Positions 1-7,978 of a stretch of DNA of 64,000 nt are shown in pieces. Below the pieces are notes generated by a model. The model was not told the DNA's origin, did not search any database, and saw only the letters and a program-made list of their open reading frames with translations. Source of the stretch: Clostridioides difficile_D. Lineage in GTDB: Bacteria > Bacillota > Clostridia > Peptostreptococcales > Peptostreptococcaceae. The stretch lies in assembly GCA_945861085.1 (NCBI GenBank), contig OX244046.1, positions 1,240,001-1,304,000 of the forward strand, read 5' to 3'. Position 1 is the stretch's first letter, and every line of letters starts with the position of its first letter. Made by a program: the position numbers and the translations under genes.

Positions 1-842
1 TTGTACCTATGATGATAGGAAATATGGCAGCTGGTCAAGTTTCAATATTTTTAGGCGCAAAAGGACCTAATACTAATGTGTGTACAGCTTGTGCATCAGG
101 GACTCATTCAATAGGTGATGCTTTTAAGGTTATACAAAGAGGTGATGCAGATATTATGGTAGCTGGGGGTTCTGAAGCTGCTGTAACAGGTCTTGCTTTT
201 GCCGGATTCTGTAATATGAAGGCTATGTCAACTAGAAATGATGACCCTAAAACTGCATCACGACCATTTGATAAAGACAGAGATGGTTTTGTAATGGGAG
301 AAGGAGCAGGTATCGTTATATTAGAAGATTTGGAACATGCTTTAGCGAGAGGTGCTAAAATATATGCAGAAGTAGTTGGATATGGTTTAACTGCTGATGC
401 ATATCATATGACAACTCCAGCTGAAAATGGAGAGGGAGCAGCCAGATCTATGAATATGGCTTTGAAAGATGGAAATGTTCCATTAGAAGAAGTAGATTAT
501 ATAAATGCTCATGGTACTTCAACTTATTACAATGATTTGTATGAAACTATGGCTATAAAGACTGTATTTGGAGAAAAGGCATATGATTTATGTGTATCAT
601 CAACTAAATCTATGACTGGTCACTTACTAGGAGCATCAGGTGCTATAGAAGCTGTTGTTTGTGCTATGAGTATAGAAGATAATTTTGTACCTCCAACTAT
701 AAACATACAAGAAGTTGGAGAAGATTTGGACTTAGATTATGTTCCAAATCAAGGTAAAGAAAAAAATATTAGATATGCACTATCAAATTCTTTAGGATTT
801 GGTGGACATAATGCTACAATAGTACTAAAAAAATATGTATAA
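1..842 (+). CDS. fabF: 3-oxoacyl-ACP synthase II (FabF, KAS II), 5' end missing
   Basis: This is the C-terminal two-thirds of the elongating condensing enzyme of type II fatty acid synthesis, which joins malonyl-ACP to a growing acyl-ACP in the cytosol. The frame is open from the window edge (V-P-M-M-I-G-N-M), so the start lies upstream; the ATG at 9 is internal. The active-site Cys lies in TACASGTHS, counted as residue 28 from that ATG, and the two catalytic His lie in NAHGTST and TGHLLGASGA. The C-terminus SLGFGGHNATIVLKK is typical of FabF. It is followed by a palindrome and a terminator, so it ends its operon, presumably the fab cluster upstream (inferred). Confidence 0.97.
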   Translation, partial: VPMMIGNMAAGQVSIFLGAKGPNTNVCTACASGTHSIGDAFKVIQRGDADIMVAGGSEAAVTGLAFAGFCNMKAMSTRNDDPKTASRPFDKDRDGFVMGEGAGIVILEDLEHALARGAKIYAEVVGYGLTADAYHMTTPAENGEGAARSMNMALKDGNVPLEEVDYINAHGTSTYYNDLYETMAIKTVFGEKAYDLCVSSTKSMTGHLLGASGAIEAVVCAMSIEDNFVPPTINIQEVGEDLDLDYVPNQGKEKNIRYALSNSLGFGGHNATIVLKKYV

Positions 843-854
843 TTAAATATTAAG

Positions 855-890
855 TATAAAGTTAAAATAAGTACTTATTTTAACTTTATA
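855..890. repeat. 36-bp perfect palindrome after fabF
   Basis: Positions 855-872 and 873-890 are exact reverse complements with no spacer. The palindrome begins 13 bp after the fabF stop and is A/T only apart from two G/C pairs per half. It is followed 25 bp later by a canonical terminator, so it may be an extra 3'-end stabilising hairpin or an unrelated binding site. Confidence 0.7.
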
Positions 891-915
891 AATTTATATT
901 GACTTAAATTTAAAG

Positions 916-944
916 TCTCCTAAATTATTTTAGGAGATTTTTTT
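916..944 (+). terminator. Rho-independent terminator of the fabF operon
   Basis: The stem TCTCCTAAA (916-924) pairs with TTTAGGAGA (929-937) over a 4-nt loop, followed directly by seven T. This is a textbook intrinsic terminator. Confidence 0.93.
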
Positions 945-968
945 ATTAAGATTTAATTCTAGCATATG

Positions 969-997
969 TTGTAAATCATTTTGATATATTGTATTAT
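969..997 (+). promoter_or_regulatory. Possible sigma-A promoter for the GGDEF/activator operon
   Basis: TTGTAA (969-974) and TATTAT (992-997) are separated by 17 bp and lie about 70 bp upstream of the TTG start at 1066. The match is moderate and the region is AT-rich, so this is a candidate only. Confidence 0.35.
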
Positions 998-1065
998 TAA
1001 TTATTAAGAGGTTATTTATATATGCAAGTTGTCATTCTACAATATACAAAAGGAGGACTAAAATT

Positions 1066-2784
1066 TTGAATTTTAGACTACCAAAAAAAAGGTTACCCAA
1101 AAAGTTAATTTTTATATGTATAGTACTTATTAGTATTATTTTGTTTGTAAAATATGACCAAAATGGACTGAAAGAAAGAGAAATTATAAATAAGGGAAAA
1201 TATATGTCTGAAAGTCTTGTGGCAGATAAAGAGTATGATGAAGCAAAAAAAGTGGTTAAGACTTCTTTTGAATCTATCCCAGAAAAAAAATATAATAAAG
1301 TATATAATGAAGTTTGGGATATGTTAAAGACTATTTCATATGTTCCAGATGGAACGAAGATAGTCATTGATTCTTTAGAAAAGATGAGAGAATCAGATGT
1401 AAAGTTATCTGATGAGTGTAGATTTAATATAGAAAAAAGATTAGCATCAGTGTACATAATGGATAATAATTATTCTAAAGCAGTAGATTTAACTGTAAAA
1501 TCTATAAAATTGGCTGAGAAGTTGGGGAATAATTATGAAAAAGCAAGACTAGATGTTGATTTGGCGAGCATACTTTTAAAGGTAGGTAGCTATGAAACAG
1601 CAGAGAAATTAATAAAAGATTCTTTTAAGATAGATATTGACGAAGGTGAAAAAAATGGAATGGTTAGATTATATGCTCTTATAAATCTAGCAGAAATATA
1701 TATAGAGGTGGGAGAATATGATAAAGCCATTGAAATAAGTAGCAGAGTAAAAGATTATAAAAAATTTGTAAATACAGATGATTACAATGATTTTGAGATA
1801 ATGGCTTCTATAATGCAGGCAAATGCGTATGTAGGAAAAAATAATGTACAAAAGGCAAAGACTTTTTTAGAAAGAGCTGATTATCTTATAAAATCTGATA
1901 GAACAGTTCATATATTAGATAAAGATATGTATTATTATATGGCAGTGGGAAATTTAGAATATAAAAGCGAAAATTATAATTCTGCAATAGATAATTATAA
2001 AAAAAGCTTAGAGATATCCACTAAGAGAAAATTAACTCAGGAGAAAATAAAAAATTTAAATAAGATATTAAATATATATGAAAAACAAGGAAATGTAGAA
2101 TCTTTAAATGAGTATCAAAAGATGTTAATAAATGAATATAAAGAGAACAAAAGTATAAGAGATTCAGAGACTAGTTTCTATATAATTGATAAAGTATCAA
2201 ATGAAAGTGAGCTATTTGAAAAAACTAAAAAAGAAATAAAATATTATAAAATATTGTTTACAGTAATTTTAATCGCTATATTAGGGTCTACTTTTTTATA
2301 TAATAGATTGAAGTATTTTAAAGCACAAAATTTACATGATGGTCTTACAAATGTTTATAATAGAAAAAGTTTTGATATTATGTATGAAAAGTACAGAGAG
2401 AAAGATGATAATTTTGCGCTTGTAATGATAGATATTGATAATTTTAAACTCATAAATGATAATTATGGGCATAAATTTGGTGATGTTGTTATAAAAGGGA
2501 TAACAAATACTATTTGTGTTATGTTGGAACAAGATGATAAAGTCTTTAGGTATGGAGGAGAAGAGTTTTCTGTATTGATAAGAAATAAATCTGGTGAAGA
2601 AGTAGCAGATATAATTGACAATATAAGAGTTGCAATTGAAAATAAAAAGTGGAATGAAGATGTGACTGTGACTATAAGTGCAGGTGTGGCTCATATTTCG
2701 GATAGTAAAAATGTACTAGAAGAAGCTGATAAAAATCTATATAAAGCAAAACAGCTTGGTAGAAATAAAGTAGTATATAAGTAA
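1066..2784 (+). CDS. Membrane TPR-GGDEF protein, probable diguanylate cyclase
   Basis: It probably makes cyclic di-GMP from two GTP at the inner face of the membrane. The 572-residue chain has a membrane segment near residues 10-27, a long TPR-like helical region (about 60-390; repeated patterns such as YETAEKLIKDSF and YDKAIEISS), a second membrane segment near 395-413 and a C-terminal GGDEF domain from about 420. The domain has DGLTNVYNR at 425-433 and an active-site GGEEF at 497-501. The inhibitory I-site would fall at 488-491 but reads EQDD instead of RxxD, so product inhibition by that route is unlikely. The TPR part is inferred to lie outside the membrane, between the two segments. The TTG start is set by AGGAGG at 1051-1056. 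The next gene follows after 30 bp and is probably cotranscribed. Confidence 0.85.
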   Translation: MNFRLPKKRLPKKLIFICIVLISIILFVKYDQNGLKEREIINKGKYMSESLVADKEYDEAKKVVKTSFESIPEKKYNKVYNEVWDMLKTISYVPDGTKIVIDSLEKMRESDVKLSDECRFNIEKRLASVYIMDNNYSKAVDLTVKSIKLAEKLGNNYEKARLDVDLASILLKVGSYETAEKLIKDSFKIDIDEGEKNGMVRLYALINLAEIYIEVGEYDKAIEISSRVKDYKKFVNTDDYNDFEIMASIMQANAYVGKNNVQKAKTFLERADYLIKSDRTVHILDKDMYYYMAVGNLEYKSENYNSAIDNYKKSLEISTKRKLTQEKIKNLNKILNIYEKQGNVESLNEYQKMLINEYKENKSIRDSETSFYIIDKVSNESELFEKTKKEIKYYKILFTVILIAILGSTFLYNRLKYFKAQNLHDGLTNVYNRKSFDIMYEKYREKDDNFALVMIDIDNFKLINDNYGHKFGDVVIKGITNTICVMLEQDDKVFRYGGEEFSVLIRNKSGEEVADIIDNIRVAIENKKWNEDVTVTISAGVAHISDSKNVLEEADKNLYKAKQLGRNKVVYK

Positions 2785-2814
2785 TTGTATGCTATATAAA
2801 TAAGAGGTATAAAT

Positions 2815-4815
2815 ATGAAACAATCAATAGCTATAGTAACTGATAAAATAACCAAATTATCATCTTTTTTAGAAGAAAATATACGCTTGGTTTTAGGGGA
2901 TTATGTTGATATAAACCATTATTATCTAGAAAATTTAAACGAGGATGATAAAATACAAGGTGATTTTGTATTAGTAATGAATGATGATAGATTAAATAGC
3001 ATGAGAAAGCATTTAGTACAAGATAGCAAGATTATAGTGGTGAGGAGAACTCTTAAAGAAAATGAAATCTATGGATTATTTTCAATACCAAATAGAACAG
3101 AAGTATTGGTTGTAAATGATACAAAAGAAACTACCTTAGAAACGATAAGCTTATTTTATAAGATAGGAGTAAAAAATTTGAAGTTTACCCCATATATTGA
3201 AGGAAAAACTTATAAAAATATAGACGTAGCTATAACACCTGGAGTAAAAGAGAAAGTACCAAGTTATATAAATAAAGTAATCGACCTTGGTAATAGATAT
3301 ATTGATATATCTACTTTTATAGAAATAATAAATGGTCTTAGAATTGATGTCAAAGAAATACGTAAAAACTTAATGTCATATTCTGAGAGCTTAATAAGCT
3401 TAGATAATGGAGTTAAAGATAATTATAGACAACTGTTTTTGAAAATAGAAGAACAAGATGTTATATTGAATCTATCAAAAGATGGAATAATATTTACTTC
3501 AGCAGATGGTGTTATAAACACATTTAATAAAGAAGCTTTAAAAATTTTAGGGATAAATGAAAATCCACAAGGTAAAAACATAGAAGAAATTATTTCTAAG
3601 GATTTAAATATTCTACTTGGAGACAACGAAATAGTTGATGAAGTCGTATTTACAAATAAAAAATATATAAATGTAAATAAAAAAAGTATTTTTTCTATGG
3701 GAAATAAAGCTGGTGTATATTATAATTTACAAGAAATAACATATATAAAAAAATTAGAACAAAATCTTACTAATAAACTAAGAGAGCAAGGTCAAATAGC
3801 TAAATATACATTTAAAGATATAAAAACTAAAAATAAGAATATGATAAAATGCATAGAATTGGCTAAAAAAATATCTAAATCAGACCTTTCTGTGTTAATA
3901 ATAGGAGAAAGTGGTACTGGCAAAGAATTGTTGTCACAATCAATTCATAATGCCTCTAATAGAAGTAATCAACCATTTATAGCAGTTAATTGTGCAGCAG
4001 TTCCAGATAGCCTATTAGAGAGTCAACTATTTGGATATGAAAAAGGCTCTTTCACAGGCGCTTTAAGAGAAGGAAAAAAGGGTCTATTTGAACTTGCTAA
4101 CAATGGAACTATATTTCTAGATGAAATTGGAGATATGCCTCCAGTATTGCAGACAAAGTTACTAAGGGTACTACAAGAAAAGCAGGTTATGCCTATAGGC
4201 TCTCATAATGTTATAAATATAGATGTTAGGGTCATAGCAGCAACAAACAAAAACTTGCCAAGGATGATTAGAGAAGGAAAATTTAGAGAAGATTTGTATT
4301 ATAGACTAAATGTATTGCCAATAGATGTACCATCACTAAGGAATCGAAAAGAAGATATAATAACGCTTATGAATTTCTTTTTGAGAAATAATATAAGACT
4401 TTCACCTGAAGTTGTAACTATTTTAGAAAAATATAATTGGCCAGGAAATATAAGAGAGTTACAAAATGTTGCTTCTTATGTAAGTTTAATGTGTGATAGC
4501 ATGGTTTTTAAAGATGACTTACCACCATATATAAAGACAGAATATGTTGCTAGCTATGAAGATGGATTTGGTTATACCAAAAAAGAATTTGAGGAGATAT
4601 TAAGAGTTCTATATGAAAGGAGAGATTCATCTTCTGGAGTTGGAAGAGGATTTATAATAGAAAAACTTATGGAGGAAGAAATTGAGATTTCTGAAAGTAA
4701 AGTTAGAAAGGTGTTATCTTATTTAAGTGAATGTGGATATATATCATCTAAATCTGGAAGATGTGGAAGTCAAATAACTCCAGAGGGGATAAAACTTTAC
4801 AATAGTATTACTTAA
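2815..4815 (+). CDS. Sigma-54-dependent transcriptional activator (enhancer-binding protein)
   Basis: This is a 666-residue AAA+ activator that would remodel RNA polymerase-sigma-54 at -24/-12 promoters. The N-terminal ~190 residues resemble a PrpR-type sensory region. A PAS-like segment follows at about 215-310, then the AAA+ domain at about 340-570 with Walker A GESGTGKE (364-371) and Walker B GTIFLDE (431-437). The sigma-54 contact loop reads GSFTGA (411-416) rather than GAFTGA, a known tolerated variant. The C-terminus is not an obvious Fis helix but a winged-helix-like segment (about 600-660). A -24/-12 promoter about 300 bp downstream (5114-5130) makes the TSCPD/amidotransferase/permease operon the likely target (inferred). 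The signal sensed is unknown. Confidence 0.9.
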   Translation: MKQSIAIVTDKITKLSSFLEENIRLVLGDYVDINHYYLENLNEDDKIQGDFVLVMNDDRLNSMRKHLVQDSKIIVVRRTLKENEIYGLFSIPNRTEVLVVNDTKETTLETISLFYKIGVKNLKFTPYIEGKTYKNIDVAITPGVKEKVPSYINKVIDLGNRYIDISTFIEIINGLRIDVKEIRKNLMSYSESLISLDNGVKDNYRQLFLKIEEQDVILNLSKDGIIFTSADGVINTFNKEALKILGINENPQGKNIEEIISKDLNILLGDNEIVDEVVFTNKKYINVNKKSIFSMGNKAGVYYNLQEITYIKKLEQNLTNKLREQGQIAKYTFKDIKTKNKNMIKCIELAKKISKSDLSVLIIGESGTGKELLSQSIHNASNRSNQPFIAVNCAAVPDSLLESQLFGYEKGSFTGALREGKKGLFELANNGTIFLDEIGDMPPVLQTKLLRVLQEKQVMPIGSHNVINIDVRVIAATNKNLPRMIREGKFREDLYYRLNVLPIDVPSLRNRKEDIITLMNFFLRNNIRLSPEVVTILEKYNWPGNIRELQNVASYVSLMCDSMVFKDDLPPYIKTEYVASYEDGFGYTKKEFEEILRVLYERRDSSSGVGRGFIIEKLMEEEIEISESKVRKVLSYLSECGYISSKSGRCGSQITPEGIKLYNSIT

Positions 4816-4972
4816 GTATACTAATGTTAAAATAAGATATTCAAAATATAAATATTTAAATAATCATAAACTTTTATACTTATAAAATTTAAGTTTATAT
4901 TGTGAGAGAAAGAATTTTATACATTTAAAATAGTTTAAATTAAATACTAATAGGTTTAAAAAATAGGTTTAG

Positions 4973-5015
4973 ATAGGTAATAGGTTATAATAAAATAACC
5001 CATTACCTATTTTTA
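4973..5015 (+). terminator. Terminator of the GGDEF/activator operon
   Basis: The arm at 4973-4988 (ataggtaataggttat) pairs with 4995-5010 with a single mismatch across a 6-nt loop, followed by TTTTATTT. It separates the activator gene from the sigma-54 promoter unit. Confidence 0.8.
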
Positions 5016-5066
5016 TTTGTAAAAAAAACGTACACACAGTTAAAAATAAAAAATATAGTTGATAAA

Positions 5067-5081
5067 AGTATTGAAAATACT
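5067..5081. promoter_or_regulatory. Small inverted repeat, possible activator site upstream of the sigma-54 promoter
   Basis: AGTATT (5067-5072) and AATACT (5076-5081) form a perfect 6-bp inverted repeat with a 3-bp spacer, centred about 67 bp upstream of the predicted start point. Enhancer sites of sigma-54 activators often sit a little farther away and are longer, so this is only a candidate. Confidence 0.25.
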
Positions 5082-5113
5082 AGAAGAAGAATAAATAAAA
5101 ATAATTAAAAATT

Positions 5114-5130
5114 TTGGCATACATATTGCT
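5114..5130 (+). promoter_or_regulatory. Sigma-54 (-24/-12) promoter
   Basis: The sequence TTGGCATACATATTGCT has GG at 5116-5117 and GC at 5128-5129, the exact 12-bp register of the TGGCAC-N5-TTGC consensus. Transcription would begin near 5141, about 32 bp before the ATG of the TSCPD gene. The nearest upstream gene encodes a sigma-54 activator. Confidence 0.85.
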
Positions 5131-5172
5131 AATTATAGAGATAAGATGACAAAATAATTGGGAGGTTTAATT

Positions 5173-5418
5173 ATGAAATATAAAACAACAGGGACTTGTG
5201 CTACAGAAATTGAATTTGAGGTAAAAGAAAATAAAGTTACAAGTGTCAATTTCACTGGTGGATGTGATGGAAATTTAAAAGGGCTAAAAGTATTAGTTGA
5301 AGGTATGAATGTAGAAGATGTAATTCAAAAATTAAAAGGAATAGAGTGTAAAACAAAGCCAACATCTTGCCCAGACCAACTTTCTTTAGCATTGGAAAAT
5401 TATATGAATATAAAATAA
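5173..5418 (+). CDS. Small TSCPD-domain protein
   Basis: This 81-residue protein ends in the TSCPD signature (KTKPTSCPDQLSLALENY), a domain also found at the end of some B12-dependent ribonucleotide reductases and as stand-alone proteins. Its conserved cysteines (C9, C31, C59 and the TSCPD Cys) suggest metal or ligand binding, but its role is not established. The ATG at 5173 is chosen because GGAGG at 5161-5165 precedes it by 7 nt; the TTG at 5158 would overlap that site. It is the first gene behind the sigma-54 promoter, 35 bp ahead of the amidotransferase gene. Confidence 0.8.
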   Translation: MKYKTTGTCATEIEFEVKENKVTSVNFTGGCDGNLKGLKVLVEGMNVEDVIQKLKGIECKTKPTSCPDQLSLALENYMNIK

Positions 5419-5453
5419 ATACATAAAACAATCGATTAGTTAGGAGCTTGATT

Positions 5454-6179
5454 ATGAAACCAATAATAGGTATTTTAGGAAATTTAATAATAATGGAAAA
5501 TGGTATGTTTCCAGGGCTTGAAAGGTCATATGTAAATAATGATTATATAAATGCAGTACTAAAAGGTGGAGGTAGCCCAGTTATTATTCCAGTAAATACA
5601 GATAAAGAAGTTATAAAAAAACAGATTGAGATGGTTGATGGAGTATTAATATCTGGGGGATGGGATGTCAATCCTCAATTGTATGGAGAAGAAACAAGAG
5701 AAGAAACAACCTTTATATATCCAGAAGTAGATGAATTTGATTTAATTGCAATAAGTATAGCATTAGAGCTTAAAAAGCCTATGTTAGGTATATGTAGGGG
5801 GCTACAAATTTTAAATGTAAGCTTAGGAGGAACTTTGTACCAGGATAATAATCTTGTAGAAGGAAATTATATAAAACATACACAATCTTCCAAAAGACAT
5901 GTAGCTACTCATAAAATAGATGTTAAAGAAGGAAGTATTTTAGAAGGAATCTTAGGAAAACAGTTGCTTACAAATAGCTATCATCATCAAAGTGTCAATC
6001 AGCTTGGGAAAGGATTAAAGGCTATAGCACACTCGAAAGATGGTATAATAGAAGCTATTCAAAAAGAGGATGATAATTTTGTAGTAGGAGTACAATGGCA
6101 TCCAGAAATGATGGTAGATTACTGTAATAAAATGGAAAATCTATTTAAATATTTTATAAATATTTGTTCAAATTTATAA
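5454..6179 (+). CDS. Class I glutamine amidotransferase-like hydrolase (peptidase C26, gamma-glutamyl-GABA hydrolase type)
   Basis: The 241-residue protein has the fold of PuuD-type gamma-glutamyl hydrolases, cytosolic enzymes that release glutamate from gamma-glutamyl amines. The nucleophile Cys is in GICRGLQ and the His/Glu pair in QWHPEMM; GGWDVNPQLYGEE is characteristic of this group. No synthetase domain is attached, so it acts as a stand-alone hydrolase. Start ATG 5454 follows GGAG at 5443-5446. It shares an operon with a permease, suggesting uptake and deglutamylation of an amino compound. The true substrate cannot be read from sequence. Confidence 0.87.
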   Translation: MKPIIGILGNLIIMENGMFPGLERSYVNNDYINAVLKGGGSPVIIPVNTDKEVIKKQIEMVDGVLISGGWDVNPQLYGEETREETTFIYPEVDEFDLIAISIALELKKPMLGICRGLQILNVSLGGTLYQDNNLVEGNYIKHTQSSKRHVATHKIDVKEGSILEGILGKQLLTNSYHHQSVNQLGKGLKAIAHSKDGIIEAIQKEDDNFVVGVQWHPEMMVDYCNKMENLFKYFINICSNL

Positions 6180-6200
6180 TATACCTTGGAGGGATTGAAC

Positions 6201-7514
6201 ATGAATGAAAAGAATAAAATGGGATTAATAAGTATTATACTTTTAGGTATTAATGCAGTAGTAGGAGCAGGAGTCTTTCTATTACCAGGAGATGCAATGA
6301 AAGCATTTGGAGTAGCAAGTATATTTGTGTATATGTTTGATATGTTATTAGTTTTATCCATGGCATTTTGTTTTGCTGAAGTGGCAGGTAAATTCAATAA
6401 AAATGGTGCTGCTTATGTTTATACTAAAGAAGCTTTTGGAGATTTTTGTGGCTTTGAAGTAGGTCTTATGAAATGGGTAATAGGATGTATTTCTTGGGCA
6501 GCTTTAATAGTAGGTTTTCCTACATCATTATCAGCAGTATGGGCTCCAGCAGGTGACCCACATATACAAAAAATTATAATTGTAGCTATGATAGTTGGAC
6601 TTACAATTATAAACTTATTAGGTGTGTCTCTATCAAAAATTGTACAAAATGTTATAACTGTAGGTAAACTAATTCCATTAATATTATTTATAGGAATAGG
6701 TATATTTTTTATAAAAGGGGTTAATTTTACTACTTCAACAATGGTGCCTCCAGGGGCTGGAGCAACAGAGTTTGGAGCAGCAGCACTTTTAATGTTTTAT
6801 TCATTTACAGGATTTGAATCTATAGCAGTTGCAGCGGAGGACATGGACAACCCTAGAAAGAATATACCAATAGCAATTATAAGTGTAATAGTAATTGCAT
6901 CAATAATATATATATTAAATCAAGTTGTATGTGTTGGTATACTAGGAGATTCATTATCTAGTACATCTACACCAGTTGCAGATGCTGCAAGAATATGTTT
7001 TGGAAATATGGGTGCTGGATTGGTTACTTTTGGAACATTGGTTTCTGTTGGTGGAATTTGTATGTGTGGTGCTTTCGTAAATCCAAGAAGTTGTGTAGCT
7101 TTGGCTGATGATAAAATGTTACCAAGAATATTTGCAAGAAAAGATAAAAAAGGTACACCATATATAGCGATAATAGCTACTATGATAATCACTATACCAA
7201 TAGCTTTATCTGGAAGTTTTGCTGAATTAGCAGCAATAAGTGCAGTTGCTAGATTCATACAATACATACCAACATCTTTATCAGTATTAGTATTTAGAAA
7301 GAAAAGACCAGAATTAGTAGGTACCTTTAAAACACCTTTTGGAGCAGTGATTCCTCTAATTGCTGTATGTGTTGGGACATGGTTATTATTCCAAGCATCT
7401 ATTCATCAATTAATTATGGGATTGGGAGCATTGGCAATTGGAGTACCATTATATTTTATAATGAAGTCTTATAATAGAAAGGTTTATGGTGAAAATTTAA
7501 AGAAAATAATTTAA
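6201..7514 (+). CDS. APC-family amino acid/polyamine permease
   Basis: This 437-residue integral membrane protein has about 12 hydrophobic segments. Its N-terminus GINAVVGAGVFLLPGDA carries the GAG-type substrate-backbone motif of APC transporters, and FTGFESIAVAAEDMDNPRKN is the typical TM6-loop signature. It probably imports an amino acid or amine, or exchanges two, at the cytoplasmic membrane. The ATG at 6201 is chosen over the TTG at 6186 because GGAGGG lies at 6188-6193. It is the last gene of the sigma-54 operon, 21 bp after the amidotransferase, which suggests it supplies the hydrolase substrate (inference). Confidence 0.92.
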   Translation: MNEKNKMGLISIILLGINAVVGAGVFLLPGDAMKAFGVASIFVYMFDMLLVLSMAFCFAEVAGKFNKNGAAYVYTKEAFGDFCGFEVGLMKWVIGCISWAALIVGFPTSLSAVWAPAGDPHIQKIIIVAMIVGLTIINLLGVSLSKIVQNVITVGKLIPLILFIGIGIFFIKGVNFTTSTMVPPGAGATEFGAAALLMFYSFTGFESIAVAAEDMDNPRKNIPIAIISVIVIASIIYILNQVVCVGILGDSLSSTSTPVADAARICFGNMGAGLVTFGTLVSVGGICMCGAFVNPRSCVALADDKMLPRIFARKDKKGTPYIAIIATMIITIPIALSGSFAELAAISAVARFIQYIPTSLSVLVFRKKRPELVGTFKTPFGAVIPLIAVCVGTWLLFQASIHQLIMGLGALAIGVPLYFIMKSYNRKVYGENLKKII

Positions 7515-7583
7515 TTATATTATAACAGATTATTGAGTTAAAGTTAGATATTATCAGAAAATTAAATACAAATAAGTATCTAT

Positions 7584-7629
7584 AAGGCTATATTAAAATA
7601 TTATTAATTTTTTATTTTAATATAGCCTT
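7584..7629. terminator. Long inverted repeat, probable terminator after the permease
   Basis: A perfect 17-bp stem pairs 7584-7600 (aaggctatattaaaata) with 7613-7629 across a 12-nt loop. There is no real T-run on either strand, so intrinsic termination is probable rather than certain. Confidence 0.6.
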
Positions 7630-7655
7630 ATATTGTTATTAATACGTGAAAAATA

Positions 7656-7684
7656 TTGTAACAGCAGAAGAACAATAGTATTAT
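7656..7684 (+). promoter_or_regulatory. Sigma-A-type promoter ahead of the acetyltransferase remnant
   Basis: TTGTAA (7656-7661) and TATTAT (7679-7684) are 17 bp apart and lie 36 bp upstream of the ATG at 7720. Confidence 0.5.
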
Positions 7685-7719
7685 GTTTATAGATAACATA
7701 CTTATTAGGAGGTAAATTT

Positions 7720-7890
7720 ATGCCAACAATAACATTAAAAAATGGTGTAGACGTACTTATTAGAGAAGGAGAAAAAGAAGATGCTCAAAGTATTATAGAT
7801 TTTTATAATGAAGTGGGTGGAGAAACTCATTTTCTATCATTTGGGAAGGATGAATATTTAATAGGAATGTCACTTTTATTGGGAATATAA
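7720..7890 (+). pseudogene. Truncated GNAT acetyltransferase remnant
   Basis: A 56-residue frame begins MPTITLKNGVDVLIREGEKE and continues DAQSIIDFYNEVGGETHFL, which matches the first ~45 residues of a GNAT N-acetyltransferase (beta1-alpha1-alpha2). It then stops after LIGMSLLLGI without the acetyl-CoA-binding core. It has a good RBS (aggagg, 7708-7713) and an upstream promoter-like sequence, so it may still be expressed. The simplest reading is a gene that lost its 3' part by internal deletion. A functional micro-protein cannot be excluded. Confidence 0.6.
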
Positions 7891-7978
7891 TTAGTGTACA
7901 TTTTATCTCGAAAAAAGTATATTAAGTATGGTATAATTAAAAAAGAATATAACTTAATATAATTTTGGAGGACGAATT

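Noticed and set aside
842..1065. c-di-GMP riboswitch upstream of the GGDEF gene
   Set aside because: The segment contains a palindrome, a terminator and a weak promoter, with none of the conserved riboswitch core.
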